This document shows positions 1 through 6,804 of a stretch of 18,359 nucleotides of DNA, one piece after another. The notes under the pieces were generated by a model. That model was not told the DNA's origin. It was given only the letters and a program-made list of their open reading frames with translations, and made no database searches. A program made the position numbers and the translations under genes. The DNA comes from Proteobacteria bacterium UBA1148 (lineage in GTDB: Bacteria; Pseudomonadota; Gammaproteobacteria; Steroidobacterales; Rariloculaceae): positions 39,018-57,376 of the forward strand of contig DBZY01000078.1 in assembly GCA_002311835.1 (NCBI GenBank). Reading direction: 5' to 3'. Within the stretch, counting starts at the first letter, position 1. Every line of letters begins with the position of its first letter.

Positions 1-537
1 GTCCTTCCACAAAGATCTACCCGTTCCCTGTATCCCATAATTCGAGCGATCGCGTCCCCAGATCCGGAAAATCCCTTGCCCATTGGATGACAAATCCTCA
101 ACGGATGTTGGAGTTGGATCACGTGTCACTAAATTCACGACTCGATCTGCTGCCCAACGCGGTTGGGCAAAATTGTCAGATACTAGCTCTCGCCCGTCGG
201 CGAGAAGAATATTTGTCGAAAACACGGCGTTTCTATTCCGCCGTCCTCGAAAACCGGCAACCTGAATATGCTCGCCTACTTGAAACATACCTTCATCTAA
301 ACCAGCCCGAAGGAACTGGCTGGCTCCTCTGGCATCGACCAACCAAAGAACCTCTTCTCCGTCTTCATCTATTGCTACGACTGTAATTTCAGTGTGGGGG
401 TTACGCCACGCAACCTCGCCTATCTCACCTGAGATCTCGGTTACTTCATTTCTATCAAAATGCAAATTCGGCGAATGGTGAGCAACTGCGCTAGCTGAAA
501 AACTCACTCCGATAAAAAAAAGCCTGACGTAGAACAC
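1..537 (-). CDS. DUF6152-family exported protein, 3' end cut by window edge
   Basis: About 179 codons are open on the minus strand from a GTG at 535-537 to the window edge, so the C-terminus is missing. The start is chosen because an in-frame TAG lies upstream, no ATG is available, and a run of eight G (545-552 on the plus strand as C) sits 7 nt before the GTG as a Shine-Dalgarno-like site. Residues 1-19 form a signal peptide ending AVA, giving a predicted mature start HHSPN. The pattern then follows the DUF6152 family: a GEI-GEVAWRNPH segment (His48), then beta-rich sequence with a GEHIQVAGFRGR stretch. The family has no established function that I know of. The gene is last visible in the minus-strand series that starts with the cyclase gene. 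Confidence 0.75.
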   Translation of the reverse strand, partial: MFYVRLFFIGVSFSASAVAHHSPNLHFDRNEVTEISGEIGEVAWRNPHTEITVVAIDEDGEEVLWLVDARGASQFLRAGLDEGMFQVGEHIQVAGFRGRRNRNAVFSTNILLADGRELVSDNFAQPRWAADRVVNLVTRDPTPTSVEDLSSNGQGIFRIWGRDRSNYGIQGTGRSLWKD

Positions 538-585
538 TATGAGACCCCCCCCAAAGTAACTCTTTGTTCGACGAAGATTCTATCA

Positions 586-604
586 AGAAGGATCTTTTCC
601 TTCT
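586..604 (-). other. Hairpin between rid and DUF6152 genes
   Basis: AGAAGGA (586-592) and TCCTTCT (598-604) are a perfect 7-bp inverted repeat around a 5-nt loop, extended by one G-U pair in the minus-strand RNA. No T run follows on either strand, so a rho-independent terminator is not supported. It could be an RNA-stability or processing hairpin inside the operon. Confidence 0.3.
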
Positions 605-645
605 CTACTAAAGTCAATCAGTGCAATTCCTTAGATCACTTATAA

Positions 646-1119
646 TCACGGTCTGACCGCTATCATCTGCAATTCCACCTGAGCGCCAACATTCAGCGCA
701 GCAACCTGTACTGTGGCTCTCGCTGGAGGATCCTGTGGAAAAAATTCTCTGTAAACCGCATTAAATTCTGGGAAGCTATTGATATCATTGATAAAGGCCG
801 TGACTGTAACAACGTCTTCAAGCGTCATATCGGCTGCATTCAGAACCTCTTGTATATTGGCCATTACCTGACGTGTCTCAGCTTCGATGCCACCCTCAAC
901 CAACTCGTTTGTCATTGGATCACGACCGAGATGTCCAGAAATATACAGTGTATCCCCAACTAGAATTCCGGGGCTGTATGGAAACCCAAAATATGGGTAG
1001 TTCTCAGGACTAATGACAGTACGCGTGGTCTGCGCCGAAGATGTTGTTACCTGAACTCCAAAGATAAGTCCTGACAAAAAAAGCAGGATTGCAATGCTTA
1101 TAAAGCCACTCTTTTTCAT
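646..1119 (-). CDS. Exported Rid (RidA/YjgF) family protein
   Basis: This 157-residue protein starts at ATG 1117-1119, chosen over an in-frame start 24 nt upstream because GGAGGG lies just before it and MKKSGF opens a clean signal peptide ending around SSAQ. The remainder is one Rid domain of the usual length (about 125 residues). It shows the YISGHLGRDP strand, the VMANIQEVLNAAD helix, the VTAFINDINSFPEFN strand-turn, and the C-terminal PARATVQVAAL...VELQMIAVR block. The Arg in PARAT aligns with the catalytic Arg105 of E. coli RidA, and the Glu of VEL is also kept. RidA hydrolyses reactive 2-iminoacids. Export to the periplasm is unusual for this family, and the substrate is unknown. It lies 75 nt downstream of the second rid gene. 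Confidence 0.88.
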   Translation of the reverse strand: MKKSGFISIAILLFLSGLIFGVQVTTSSAQTTRTVISPENYPYFGFPYSPGILVGDTLYISGHLGRDPMTNELVEGGIEAETRQVMANIQEVLNAADMTLEDVVTVTAFINDINSFPEFNAVYREFFPQDPPARATVQVAALNVGAQVELQMIAVRP

Positions 1120-1194
1120 AACGCCCTCCGTTTCTATAGCCACCTAACCATTCCTTACACTATCAACCACCAAATACCAGTTTTGTTCACAGCA

Positions 1195-1599
1195 TCATGC
1201 ATCCGTAATAGCTAACAAATCTATCTCAACCAAAAAATCTGGGTCTGCTAGACGTGTAACACCAACTAATGTCGTCGGCGGTGGCTTTTCCGGATCTCCG
1301 AACTGGGGAACGTCGGGTCCGCGAGTCTTCTGTTTAAACTCATCCACATCTAGAACAAAGATACGCTTAAAAACAACATCGTCCCAACTGGCTCCTGCCG
1401 CTTCAAGCTGTATCTCCAAATTCTCCATCACATTGACATATTGGGCACGGTAATCTCCGGGCGCAACGGGCTCATAGTTCTCATCCGATGGAGTTTGTCC
1501 GGCTACAAAGACCAGCTTAATAGGCTCCTTAACAGTAACAACCCGCGTAAAAGCGGGATGTTTATAGATACCATCTGGATTGATGTGCTTGATTTCCAC
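1195..1599 (-). CDS. Cytoplasmic Rid-family protein lacking the RidA arginine
   Basis: The protein has 134 residues and no signal peptide. The Rid fold is recognisable from LVFVAGQTPSD, the NVMENLEIQLEAAGASWDDVV helix, the IFVLDVDEF strand and the C-terminal PPPTTLVGVTRL...LVEIDLLAI block. The position matching the RidA catalytic Arg (PARS in E. coli) is Thr here (PPTT), while the Glu of VEI is retained. It is therefore probably not an iminoacid deaminase of the RidA subgroup, and belongs with the Rid proteins found in catabolic operons. The start is weakly supported: a GGAG lies about 11 nt upstream. It sits between a DUF6152 gene (93 nt upstream) and the exported Rid gene, all on one strand. 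Confidence 0.88.
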   Translation of the reverse strand: MEIKHINPDGIYKHPAFTRVVTVKEPIKLVFVAGQTPSDENYEPVAPGDYRAQYVNVMENLEIQLEAAGASWDDVVFKRIFVLDVDEFKQKTRGPDVPQFGDPEKPPPTTLVGVTRLADPDFLVEIDLLAITDA

Positions 1600-1692
1600 T
1601 GCAAGACTCCACGGGTGGTCTACGCCACCTAATTCTTAGTCTGGACTCTAAACCAAGATAGATTTGATGCCTATAAAGAATTCTTCTTTTGA

Positions 1693-2754
1693 CTATTGAG
1701 GCAGGAAACGCCTCGTTGCCTCCAAATCGCAATTAAACTGGGACAATTCGATATGCGGGGAATAAACCAATTCCCTGGTGTGAGTCATCGGTTCGGCTAT
1801 GTGCTCTGGATCCTCAAGTATGAACTCAACAACAACCCGGGTGCCGTCCTCAGTCAACCGATACCGCTCGACCACATGCTTCTGAGCGCCTGATGGGACA
1901 CCGTTTTGATAAGGCGACCGATGATCTGTGAAGTTCCGAGTGTCCACAACCAGTGTGTCTCCTTCCCACCAGCCGATTGAATGCCCCGCATGTGTGCGCT
2001 CACCGCCATTTGGATGCTGACGGCCATCCATGTACACCGTTCGCTCTTCATCGAAATACTCGCTCCGAATTCCGACCGTCTCTTCATCTTCGTTAATCTG
2101 GATCTCAAGTGGATATAGGTTTGTAACAACAATGGTGGCCGGTGTTGGCAGCCCGATACAACTTGCTCCGGGGTTTTGCTCAGAAATCTCTGAGTACGAC
2201 GCCTGAGCAGCCTGTCCTTTCTCAGTAAGCCTAAGAAGAGCCGTAAAAAGCCCATCAAGTCCCCCTGGGTATCCCACAAGCTTTGAAGCATCCGCAATCC
2301 ATATGCCCTCTAGAGTTGAGGTGTTTACCGTCACCTCTGGTTCTCTCAAGAGTGGCTCCCCAGTAGCCGCATCGAATGAGGTGGGCAGTCCGATTCCTCC
2401 CTCCTTCTCGATAGAATCCAACAAACCGTAAGGCCTCCCATTGCGCGCAACGTGTGCTCCAACTGTGACCGCATCACCTATCGATAACGATTCGCTTGTC
2501 CAACCCATGCGGGTAACCACGATTGTAGAACCCATCTGTAGCGTCCACTCAGTCCCGTCCGCGGTCCCAACTGTTATATAAACATGGGGATTTTGCCAAT
2601 CGAATTCGGTAACTGTACCTTCAAAAGTCACGACTGCATCCATGTCGAGGCCAAAGTCACTATGATGGCTAAACACGGGAGAGGCGAATGCAACAGCTAC
2701 CGCTGTAATAGCCAGGGCATGTTTCACAATATATTTCACTTCTTTTGAAATCAT
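1693..2754 (-). CDS. Two-domain exported DUF6152 protein
   Basis: This 353-residue protein has a signal peptide (about residues 1-29, ending PVFS), so the mature chain should start HHSDF. Residues 30-115 are a DUF6152-type beta domain with FEGTVTEFDWQNPH (His57). Residues 145-353 are a second domain shared with the protein at 6805-7941. Its markers are a Cys before GLPTP (199), YMDGRQHPNG (241-250), GHSIGWWEGDTLVV (257-270), DTRNF, and a Cys close to the C-terminus. I recognise this second domain as a common hypothetical family in environmental bacteria, with no known function. An AAGGA lies about 12 nt before the ATG. The gene follows the MBL hydrolase gene after 49 nt, probably in the same transcript. 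Confidence 0.85.
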   Translation of the reverse strand: MISKEVKYIVKHALAITAVAVAFASPVFSHHSDFGLDMDAVVTFEGTVTEFDWQNPHVYITVGTADGTEWTLQMGSTIVVTRMGWTSESLSIGDAVTVGAHVARNGRPYGLLDSIEKEGGIGLPTSFDAATGEPLLREPEVTVNTSTLEGIWIADASKLVGYPGGLDGLFTALLRLTEKGQAAQASYSEISEQNPGASCIGLPTPATIVVTNLYPLEIQINEDEETVGIRSEYFDEERTVYMDGRQHPNGGERTHAGHSIGWWEGDTLVVDTRNFTDHRSPYQNGVPSGAQKHVVERYRLTEDGTRVVVEFILEDPEHIAEPMTHTRELVYSPHIELSQFNCDLEATRRFLPQ

Positions 2755-2803
2755 TCTATCGATATTTCCTTACTAAAGTCTGGTACTAACTATCAAACCA
2801 TCG

Positions 2804-3892
2804 CTAATCCGTAAGAAAGTGATACATGCCGAGAACATTTTCATCGACCCAGTCAAAACCCTCCCAGTCACTATATTCTTCCATCCTAATATTTTGCTGC
2901 ATCTCCTCAAGCGTCTGGCCGCTAGCGATTCCTGCAGCTACCTCATCCTGGAGTTTCTCTAAGTACTCTTTCCATGCCGTAACGTCCTCCCAAGTACCCA
3001 CTGGTCCATGACCGGTCGCGACAAACTCGAACTCTCTTGCCAAATCCTCCGTTTCTCTGATTGCGGCCATCCATTCTTCAAATCTCCCCAGTTCGTAATC
3101 CATTTCTCGGTTCGGAAGCCGCTGCGAGACATAATCAACAATTAGCATCACATCGTCGTCTGGAAACGTAATCAGACTGGTATCGCTCGAATGATTTATT
3201 CTGCCAACCCAGGTCATGTTCACCCGTTTACCGCCTAAGCTGATCTGCATCTCGTCTGTGTATCTAATGTCAGGAGAGCGAACAAAGCTCAGTGGTCCAC
3301 GCACAACCTCTGCACCACTGAGCACGCCATCCTGGTTTGCGTCGAATCCCTCGAATTGGCTTTGTCTTGAGCCGGGGAAACGCTGGAAGTCTGCTGGCGC
3401 CTCACTTTGCTCAATCACACCATTACCGTTGGCATCTAGCGCTGCCACAGGCTCATACTGCCCAACCACTTGTGACAAATTTGTAGAGGCGGGTGGCATC
3501 GCCAAATATGAGAGCATGTTGGAGTGCCCCACAAACTGAGCTGTGTCCGCAAAAACATCACCACCAGAAGCATGATCCCAGTGGTAATGACTATAGACAA
3601 CGTATCTAACCGGGACCCCGAAACGGGCATCGATCTCATCCTTTAACCACGTCGCAAACTCTAGGCTGAGAGGGTCCGCCAAAATAATGCCTTCCGGGGT
3701 AACCAAGAATACAGTTCCGTGCCTATTAGCCGAGGCTCTGTAAACCCCACCGCTAATGTGGCTAATAGTCCGAACCGGCTCCTCTGTAATCGACGAACGC
3801 CGCAACTCAGGCATCTGCCCGAACACCTCGGCTGTGAATACTAGTGCTGTGACTAACCCCACAGAAATTCTGCTTGCCATACTACTAAGCAT
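2804..3892 (-). CDS. Secreted MBL-fold metallo-hydrolase with inserted EF-hand pair
   Basis: The 362-residue protein is preceded by AAGGAG 6 nt before its ATG. Residues 1-25 are a signal peptide. The metallo-beta-lactamase metal motif HYHWDH is at 102-107, with later ligand candidates His234 (INHSSDT), Asp253 (IVDY) and His295 (ATGHGP), so a two-metal hydrolase is likely. Between the first and later motifs lie two textbook 12-residue EF-hand loops at 153-164 (DANGNGVIEQSE) and 184-195 (DANQDGVLSGAE). Each has D-x-N-x-[DN]-G-x-[IL]-x-x-x-E, which implies calcium binding. Such a pair is not part of the core MBL fold. The substrate is unknown; lactone, ester and sulfatase-like relatives all exist in this superfamily. 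The gene lies between the cyclase gene (97 nt) and the DUF6152 gene (49 nt). Confidence 0.9.
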   Translation of the reverse strand: MLSSMASRISVGLVTALVFTAEVFGQMPELRRSSITEEPVRTISHISGGVYRASANRHGTVFLVTPEGIILADPLSLEFATWLKDEIDARFGVPVRYVVYSHYHWDHASGGDVFADTAQFVGHSNMLSYLAMPPASTNLSQVVGQYEPVAALDANGNGVIEQSEAPADFQRFPGSRQSQFEGFDANQDGVLSGAEVVRGPLSFVRSPDIRYTDEMQISLGGKRVNMTWVGRINHSSDTSLITFPDDDVMLIVDYVSQRLPNREMDYELGRFEEWMAAIRETEDLAREFEFVATGHGPVGTWEDVTAWKEYLEKLQDEVAAGIASGQTLEEMQQNIRMEEYSDWEGFDWVDENVLGMYHFLTD

Positions 3893-3989
3893 CCAGTTCT
3901 CCTTAAAAGCATTTTGTTATAGAACTATTAGCCGTCTTTCATCCGCCTAATGCTTCCGCACGGTAGTACGATATGGCTCTAGTGAGCAT

Positions 3990-5048
3990 TCAAAACGTTG
4001 CCAGAGCGTTAAACGGACCGGCCGTTCCTCCTGGGACTTTCGTGATTTGCCAGGAAACCATGAACTCCCAACGCTGTCGCTGTCGCGCTTCTCTAGCGAC
4101 ATCTTCAAGATACCCGTTATCAACAAGCGGCAGCCCAATAATAACCTGCGTAATCTGGTGAACCGGGCGACGTAGACCCTCAACACCCGATGGCTGAACG
4201 TCATTCACAGCATCGCCCACAAGAATAGCCACCCCTCGCTCTTTCAACCACGGCAGTACTGATGCATGAAGTCCAGCGCCTTGGCCCGCGTAATCCCATG
4301 GTCCATCTTGTTCGCGTTTAGCCCAACGCCCCGTGCGGACTAAGAGTGCGTCTCCGCTACTTATCGTGATACCAGCAAATTCCTCCCACTCCTCAAGGTC
4401 GGATACATAGATAGGTGTGCTGGGCTCAAGCCAAGGAGAATCCATGAGCAATGGCATATCTACAAGAATGCCGCGAGTAACGTACCCAGGCCCCATCCGA
4501 TCAATAGCTAAATCTTTACACCCTCGCTCGTCTAGATTCTGCGGGTAACCGTTAAATATCACTTTCTCCCCGTTTCGTTCAGTACGGTAGTGACATAAAG
4601 CATCCATGTGTGAAAGCTGCCCGTCGTGGAGTGAGAAACTTATTGCATCCAGGGCAAAAAGAACTTCTCCAGTATTAGGATCCACCCGCGTCATCCAGTG
4701 TCTAGTTGGAGCGAACGTTTGACTGTCGATTGCTTCCTCTTCACTCACGAAATGCGCTAATGATACCGAGACGCCGTCTCGCACCAGACGAGTTGCGGCT
4801 ACCGCCTTCTCGGGAGTAATCAGATTTAACGTGCCGCGCTGATCTTCTGGACCCCAACGACCCCAATTAGAAAGTAATGATTCCCACTGTTCTATGCGCC
4901 CCAATGTAACTAGAACAGAAGGGTCCTGCGTCGACGGGTGGACCTGAGGGCGGTCCGCTAATCGTGTCGCTTGAGCATGAGCCGCTCCCAACATAAAAAA
5001 TGCCGCGAACAAAGTGCCTAGATGCAAGATGACTGTGATACCTTTCAT
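3990..5048 (-). CDS. Exported cyclase-family hydrolase (kynurenine formamidase-like fold)
   Basis: This 352-residue protein is first of the minus-strand series. A very strong GGAGGAGG (5057-5064) lies 8 nt before the ATG. The signal peptide covers about residues 1-26, ending AHAQ. The cyclase superfamily metal motif is at 147-153 (HMDALCH: H147, D149, H153). Downstream are the family segments RGILVDMPLL (192-201), GDALLVRTGRW (232-242), LHASVLPWLKERGVAILVGDAVND (260-283) and the VHQITQVIIGLPLVDN region. Characterised relatives are metal-dependent amidohydrolases such as arylformamidase and isatin hydrolase, which open formamide or lactam bonds. The actual substrate here is unknown, and a periplasmic location is inferred from the signal peptide. 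It diverges from the small DUF6152 gene across 67 nt. Confidence 0.9.
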   Translation of the reverse strand: MKGITVILHLGTLFAAFFMLGAAHAQATRLADRPQVHPSTQDPSVLVTLGRIEQWESLLSNWGRWGPEDQRGTLNLITPEKAVAATRLVRDGVSVSLAHFVSEEEAIDSQTFAPTRHWMTRVDPNTGEVLFALDAISFSLHDGQLSHMDALCHYRTERNGEKVIFNGYPQNLDERGCKDLAIDRMGPGYVTRGILVDMPLLMDSPWLEPSTPIYVSDLEEWEEFAGITISSGDALLVRTGRWAKREQDGPWDYAGQGAGLHASVLPWLKERGVAILVGDAVNDVQPSGVEGLRRPVHQITQVIIGLPLVDNGYLEDVAREARQRQRWEFMVSWQITKVPGGTAGPFNALATF

Positions 5049-5095
5049 AAAAACTACCTCCTCCCAAAACTGTCTTAGCGAGGTGAGAACTGACC

Positions 5096-5101
5096 ATTAT
5101 A
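5096..5101 (-). promoter_or_regulatory. -10 box for the cyclase gene series
   Basis: On the minus strand this reads TATAAT, a perfect consensus -10 box, about 48 nt before the cyclase ATG. The -35 is poor: TTCTCT at 18 nt spacing is the best match. It overlaps the ribosome-binding region of the divergent gene at 5116, so the two directions may interfere. Confidence 0.4.
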
Positions 5102-5115
5102 TCTGGGGGAGAATA

Positions 5116-5526
5116 ATGAAGAGAATCAACATCAGTCAAACTATGACAACGCAAGGACATATTATCGTGGCGTCTGCTTTTTTTGTTCTGGCCACTGCCG
5201 TACCTTCAAACGCACATCACTCAATATCGAGGCACTATAATCGGAATCAAAGCATCACATTAGAAGGTGTCGTCACTGAAGTTGTGTTTCAGAATCCGCA
5301 CGCTAGTATCCATCTCGAAGTTCAGGATGGTTCGGAAAAAGCTATAGGGTGGGTACTTGAGTGGGATGATATTGGCGACTTACGGCGGCAAGACGTCAGT
5401 TCCGACACGATCCGCATCGGTGATGAGGTAATCATCACTGGAAATCCCGCCAGAGCGGTAACAAACTCTCTCTACATAAAAACAATATACCGGCCCGCTG
5501 ACGAGCTCAAATACTTCGACGACTGA
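5116..5526 (+). CDS. Small exported DUF6152 protein
   Basis: The gene encodes 136 residues from ATG 5116, with GGGGGAG ending 5 nt upstream. A longer in-frame reading from 5014 would run into the cyclase gene and spoil the signal peptide, so it is not used. The signal peptide is about residues 1-33 (ending SNA) and the mature protein should start HHSISRH. A single DUF6152 domain follows, with ITLEGVVTEVVFQNPH (His62) and IRIGDEVIITGNPAR, ending close to the family boundary. It lacks the second domain seen in its two larger relatives. The TRAP binding-protein gene starts 77 nt downstream on the same strand, so co-transcription is likely. Function is unknown. Confidence 0.87.
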   Translation: MKRINISQTMTTQGHIIVASAFFVLATAVPSNAHHSISRHYNRNQSITLEGVVTEVVFQNPHASIHLEVQDGSEKAIGWVLEWDDIGDLRRQDVSSDTIRIGDEVIITGNPARAVTNSLYIKTIYRPADELKYFDD

Positions 5527-5603
5527 TATATTTGATCTAACTAATTACTCGATAAATATCCCAACAACCGTAAGTGCAAAAAATTGCGCCTGGGAGTAAT
5601 ACC

Positions 5604-6719
5604 ATGAAACGAAGAGATTTTTTAAAAAGAGCCACAGTAGCCTCCAGTACGGTAGGTATCTCTAGTCTGGCTGTCCCAGCGGTGGCGCAAGCTCGACGCG
5701 AACTGACTATCATCACAGACGGTAGCCCAACCGGAGGGCAGGAAACTAGTCTTTTCACCGGTGAACCAACGACCCGTCTTTTTCATTGGATTGAGAGAGC
5801 TACTAATGGCGAAATCATCTTCCGCTTCTACGAAAGCGAAGACGATATTCCTGAGGATGCCGAGTTCGAAATCGCTATGACCGGCCAAGCAGATGGCTAC
5901 TACGCTGGAGAGTACCATTGGAACGCTCACCATATACTGTATCGCCTCTTCGGCGGGAGCATGCCCATGGGCTTGAGCATGGAGGAGTTCCTCGGCTGGT
6001 TCTATCACGGTGAGGGAGAGGCCATGTGGAACGAACTCGGGGCACAGTTCAATATCAAACCGTTTATGAGTGATACCGTCGGCACCCAAGTCACGGGCTG
6101 GTTCACCGAGGAGGTTCGCTCGCTTGAGGACCTAGAAGGAAAAAATATGCATATGCCCGCCGTAATGGGATACATCATGGAACGGCTTGGTGCTAACGTC
6201 GGCGATTATGAGACCTCGGTTATCATGGCTGGGTTACGCGATGGCAGCATGTATGCAGTAGAACGTTCAGGGCCAGCAAACGATATAGGTGCTGGCTTCC
6301 ATGAATACGCAAAATATCTATATGCATCCGTACTTCACGAACCGCACAGCTTCAGTGCGCTCGGCTTCAACTTAGAAACCTGGAACAGTTTTACTGCAGA
6401 TCAACAGAGAATCATCCGAGAAATCTCGATGGCGCACCACAGCTACGCACTAGCCGAGTCAACAGCCCGAAACGCTGCCGCCATGCGTACACTCCAGACA
6501 GAACATGGCGTGCGAATAATGCAGTTTCCCGAAGACGTTATGATCCGTATGTGCGAATTATCCGGAGACTTCGTGCGTGAGATGGCAGCGACAGATGATT
6601 TTTCTAAGAGAGTTATCGACTCCTACGTCGCGTATCGTGACGAAGCACTCGATTGGTCAGAAGCTACAACTGGGAAATTCATCGAAACCCGCCGATTGCC
6701 GTTTCGGTACTATCCATAA
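5604..6719 (+). CDS. Orphan TRAP transporter substrate-binding protein with atypical ligand site
   Basis: This 371-residue DctP-type periplasmic binding protein starts at ATG 5604, chosen because GGGAG lies just upstream and the twin-arginine signal MKRRDFLKRA begins there. Cleavage is likely near AVAQA. The family backbone is seen in VGTQVTGWFTEEVRSLEDLEG (159-179), the middle helix and HGVRIMQFPEDV. The Arg of the usual KIR-P element, which pairs with the ligand carboxylate in TRAP binding proteins, is His183 here (GKNMHMP). The usual G-x-I-D-A-x-E-W is changed to GSMYAVER (214-221). The N-terminal lobe is also shortened and rich in acidic residues. No DctQ or DctM gene is in the window. 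The ligand is therefore unlikely to be a standard carboxylate. Confidence 0.87.
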   Translation: MKRRDFLKRATVASSTVGISSLAVPAVAQARRELTIITDGSPTGGQETSLFTGEPTTRLFHWIERATNGEIIFRFYESEDDIPEDAEFEIAMTGQADGYYAGEYHWNAHHILYRLFGGSMPMGLSMEEFLGWFYHGEGEAMWNELGAQFNIKPFMSDTVGTQVTGWFTEEVRSLEDLEGKNMHMPAVMGYIMERLGANVGDYETSVIMAGLRDGSMYAVERSGPANDIGAGFHEYAKYLYASVLHEPHSFSALGFNLETWNSFTADQQRIIREISMAHHSYALAESTARNAAAMRTLQTEHGVRIMQFPEDVMIRMCELSGDFVREMAATDDFSKRVIDSYVAYRDEALDWSEATTGKFIETRRLPFRYYP

Positions 6720-6804
6720 TCGTTGGAGTCTGGGACAGATTCCGTTGATCTAAAAACAGTATTTGGTCATCGATAGCGGCGACACAGCGGCGTGAATGTC
6801 GAAC

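Noticed and set aside
87..386. Open frames on the plus strand within the first 400 bases
   Set aside because: They are opposite a clear minus-strand DUF6152 coding frame with signal peptide and family motifs; their sequences have no protein-like features.
5585..5597. GCAA/TTGC palindrome before the first TRAP gene
   Set aside because: A four-base stem in an A-rich run is expected by chance.
6772..6796. Direct repeat AGCGGCG...AGCGGCG between convergent genes
   Set aside because: Only 7 bases with a 4-base gap; no palindrome, T tract or further copies to suggest a function.
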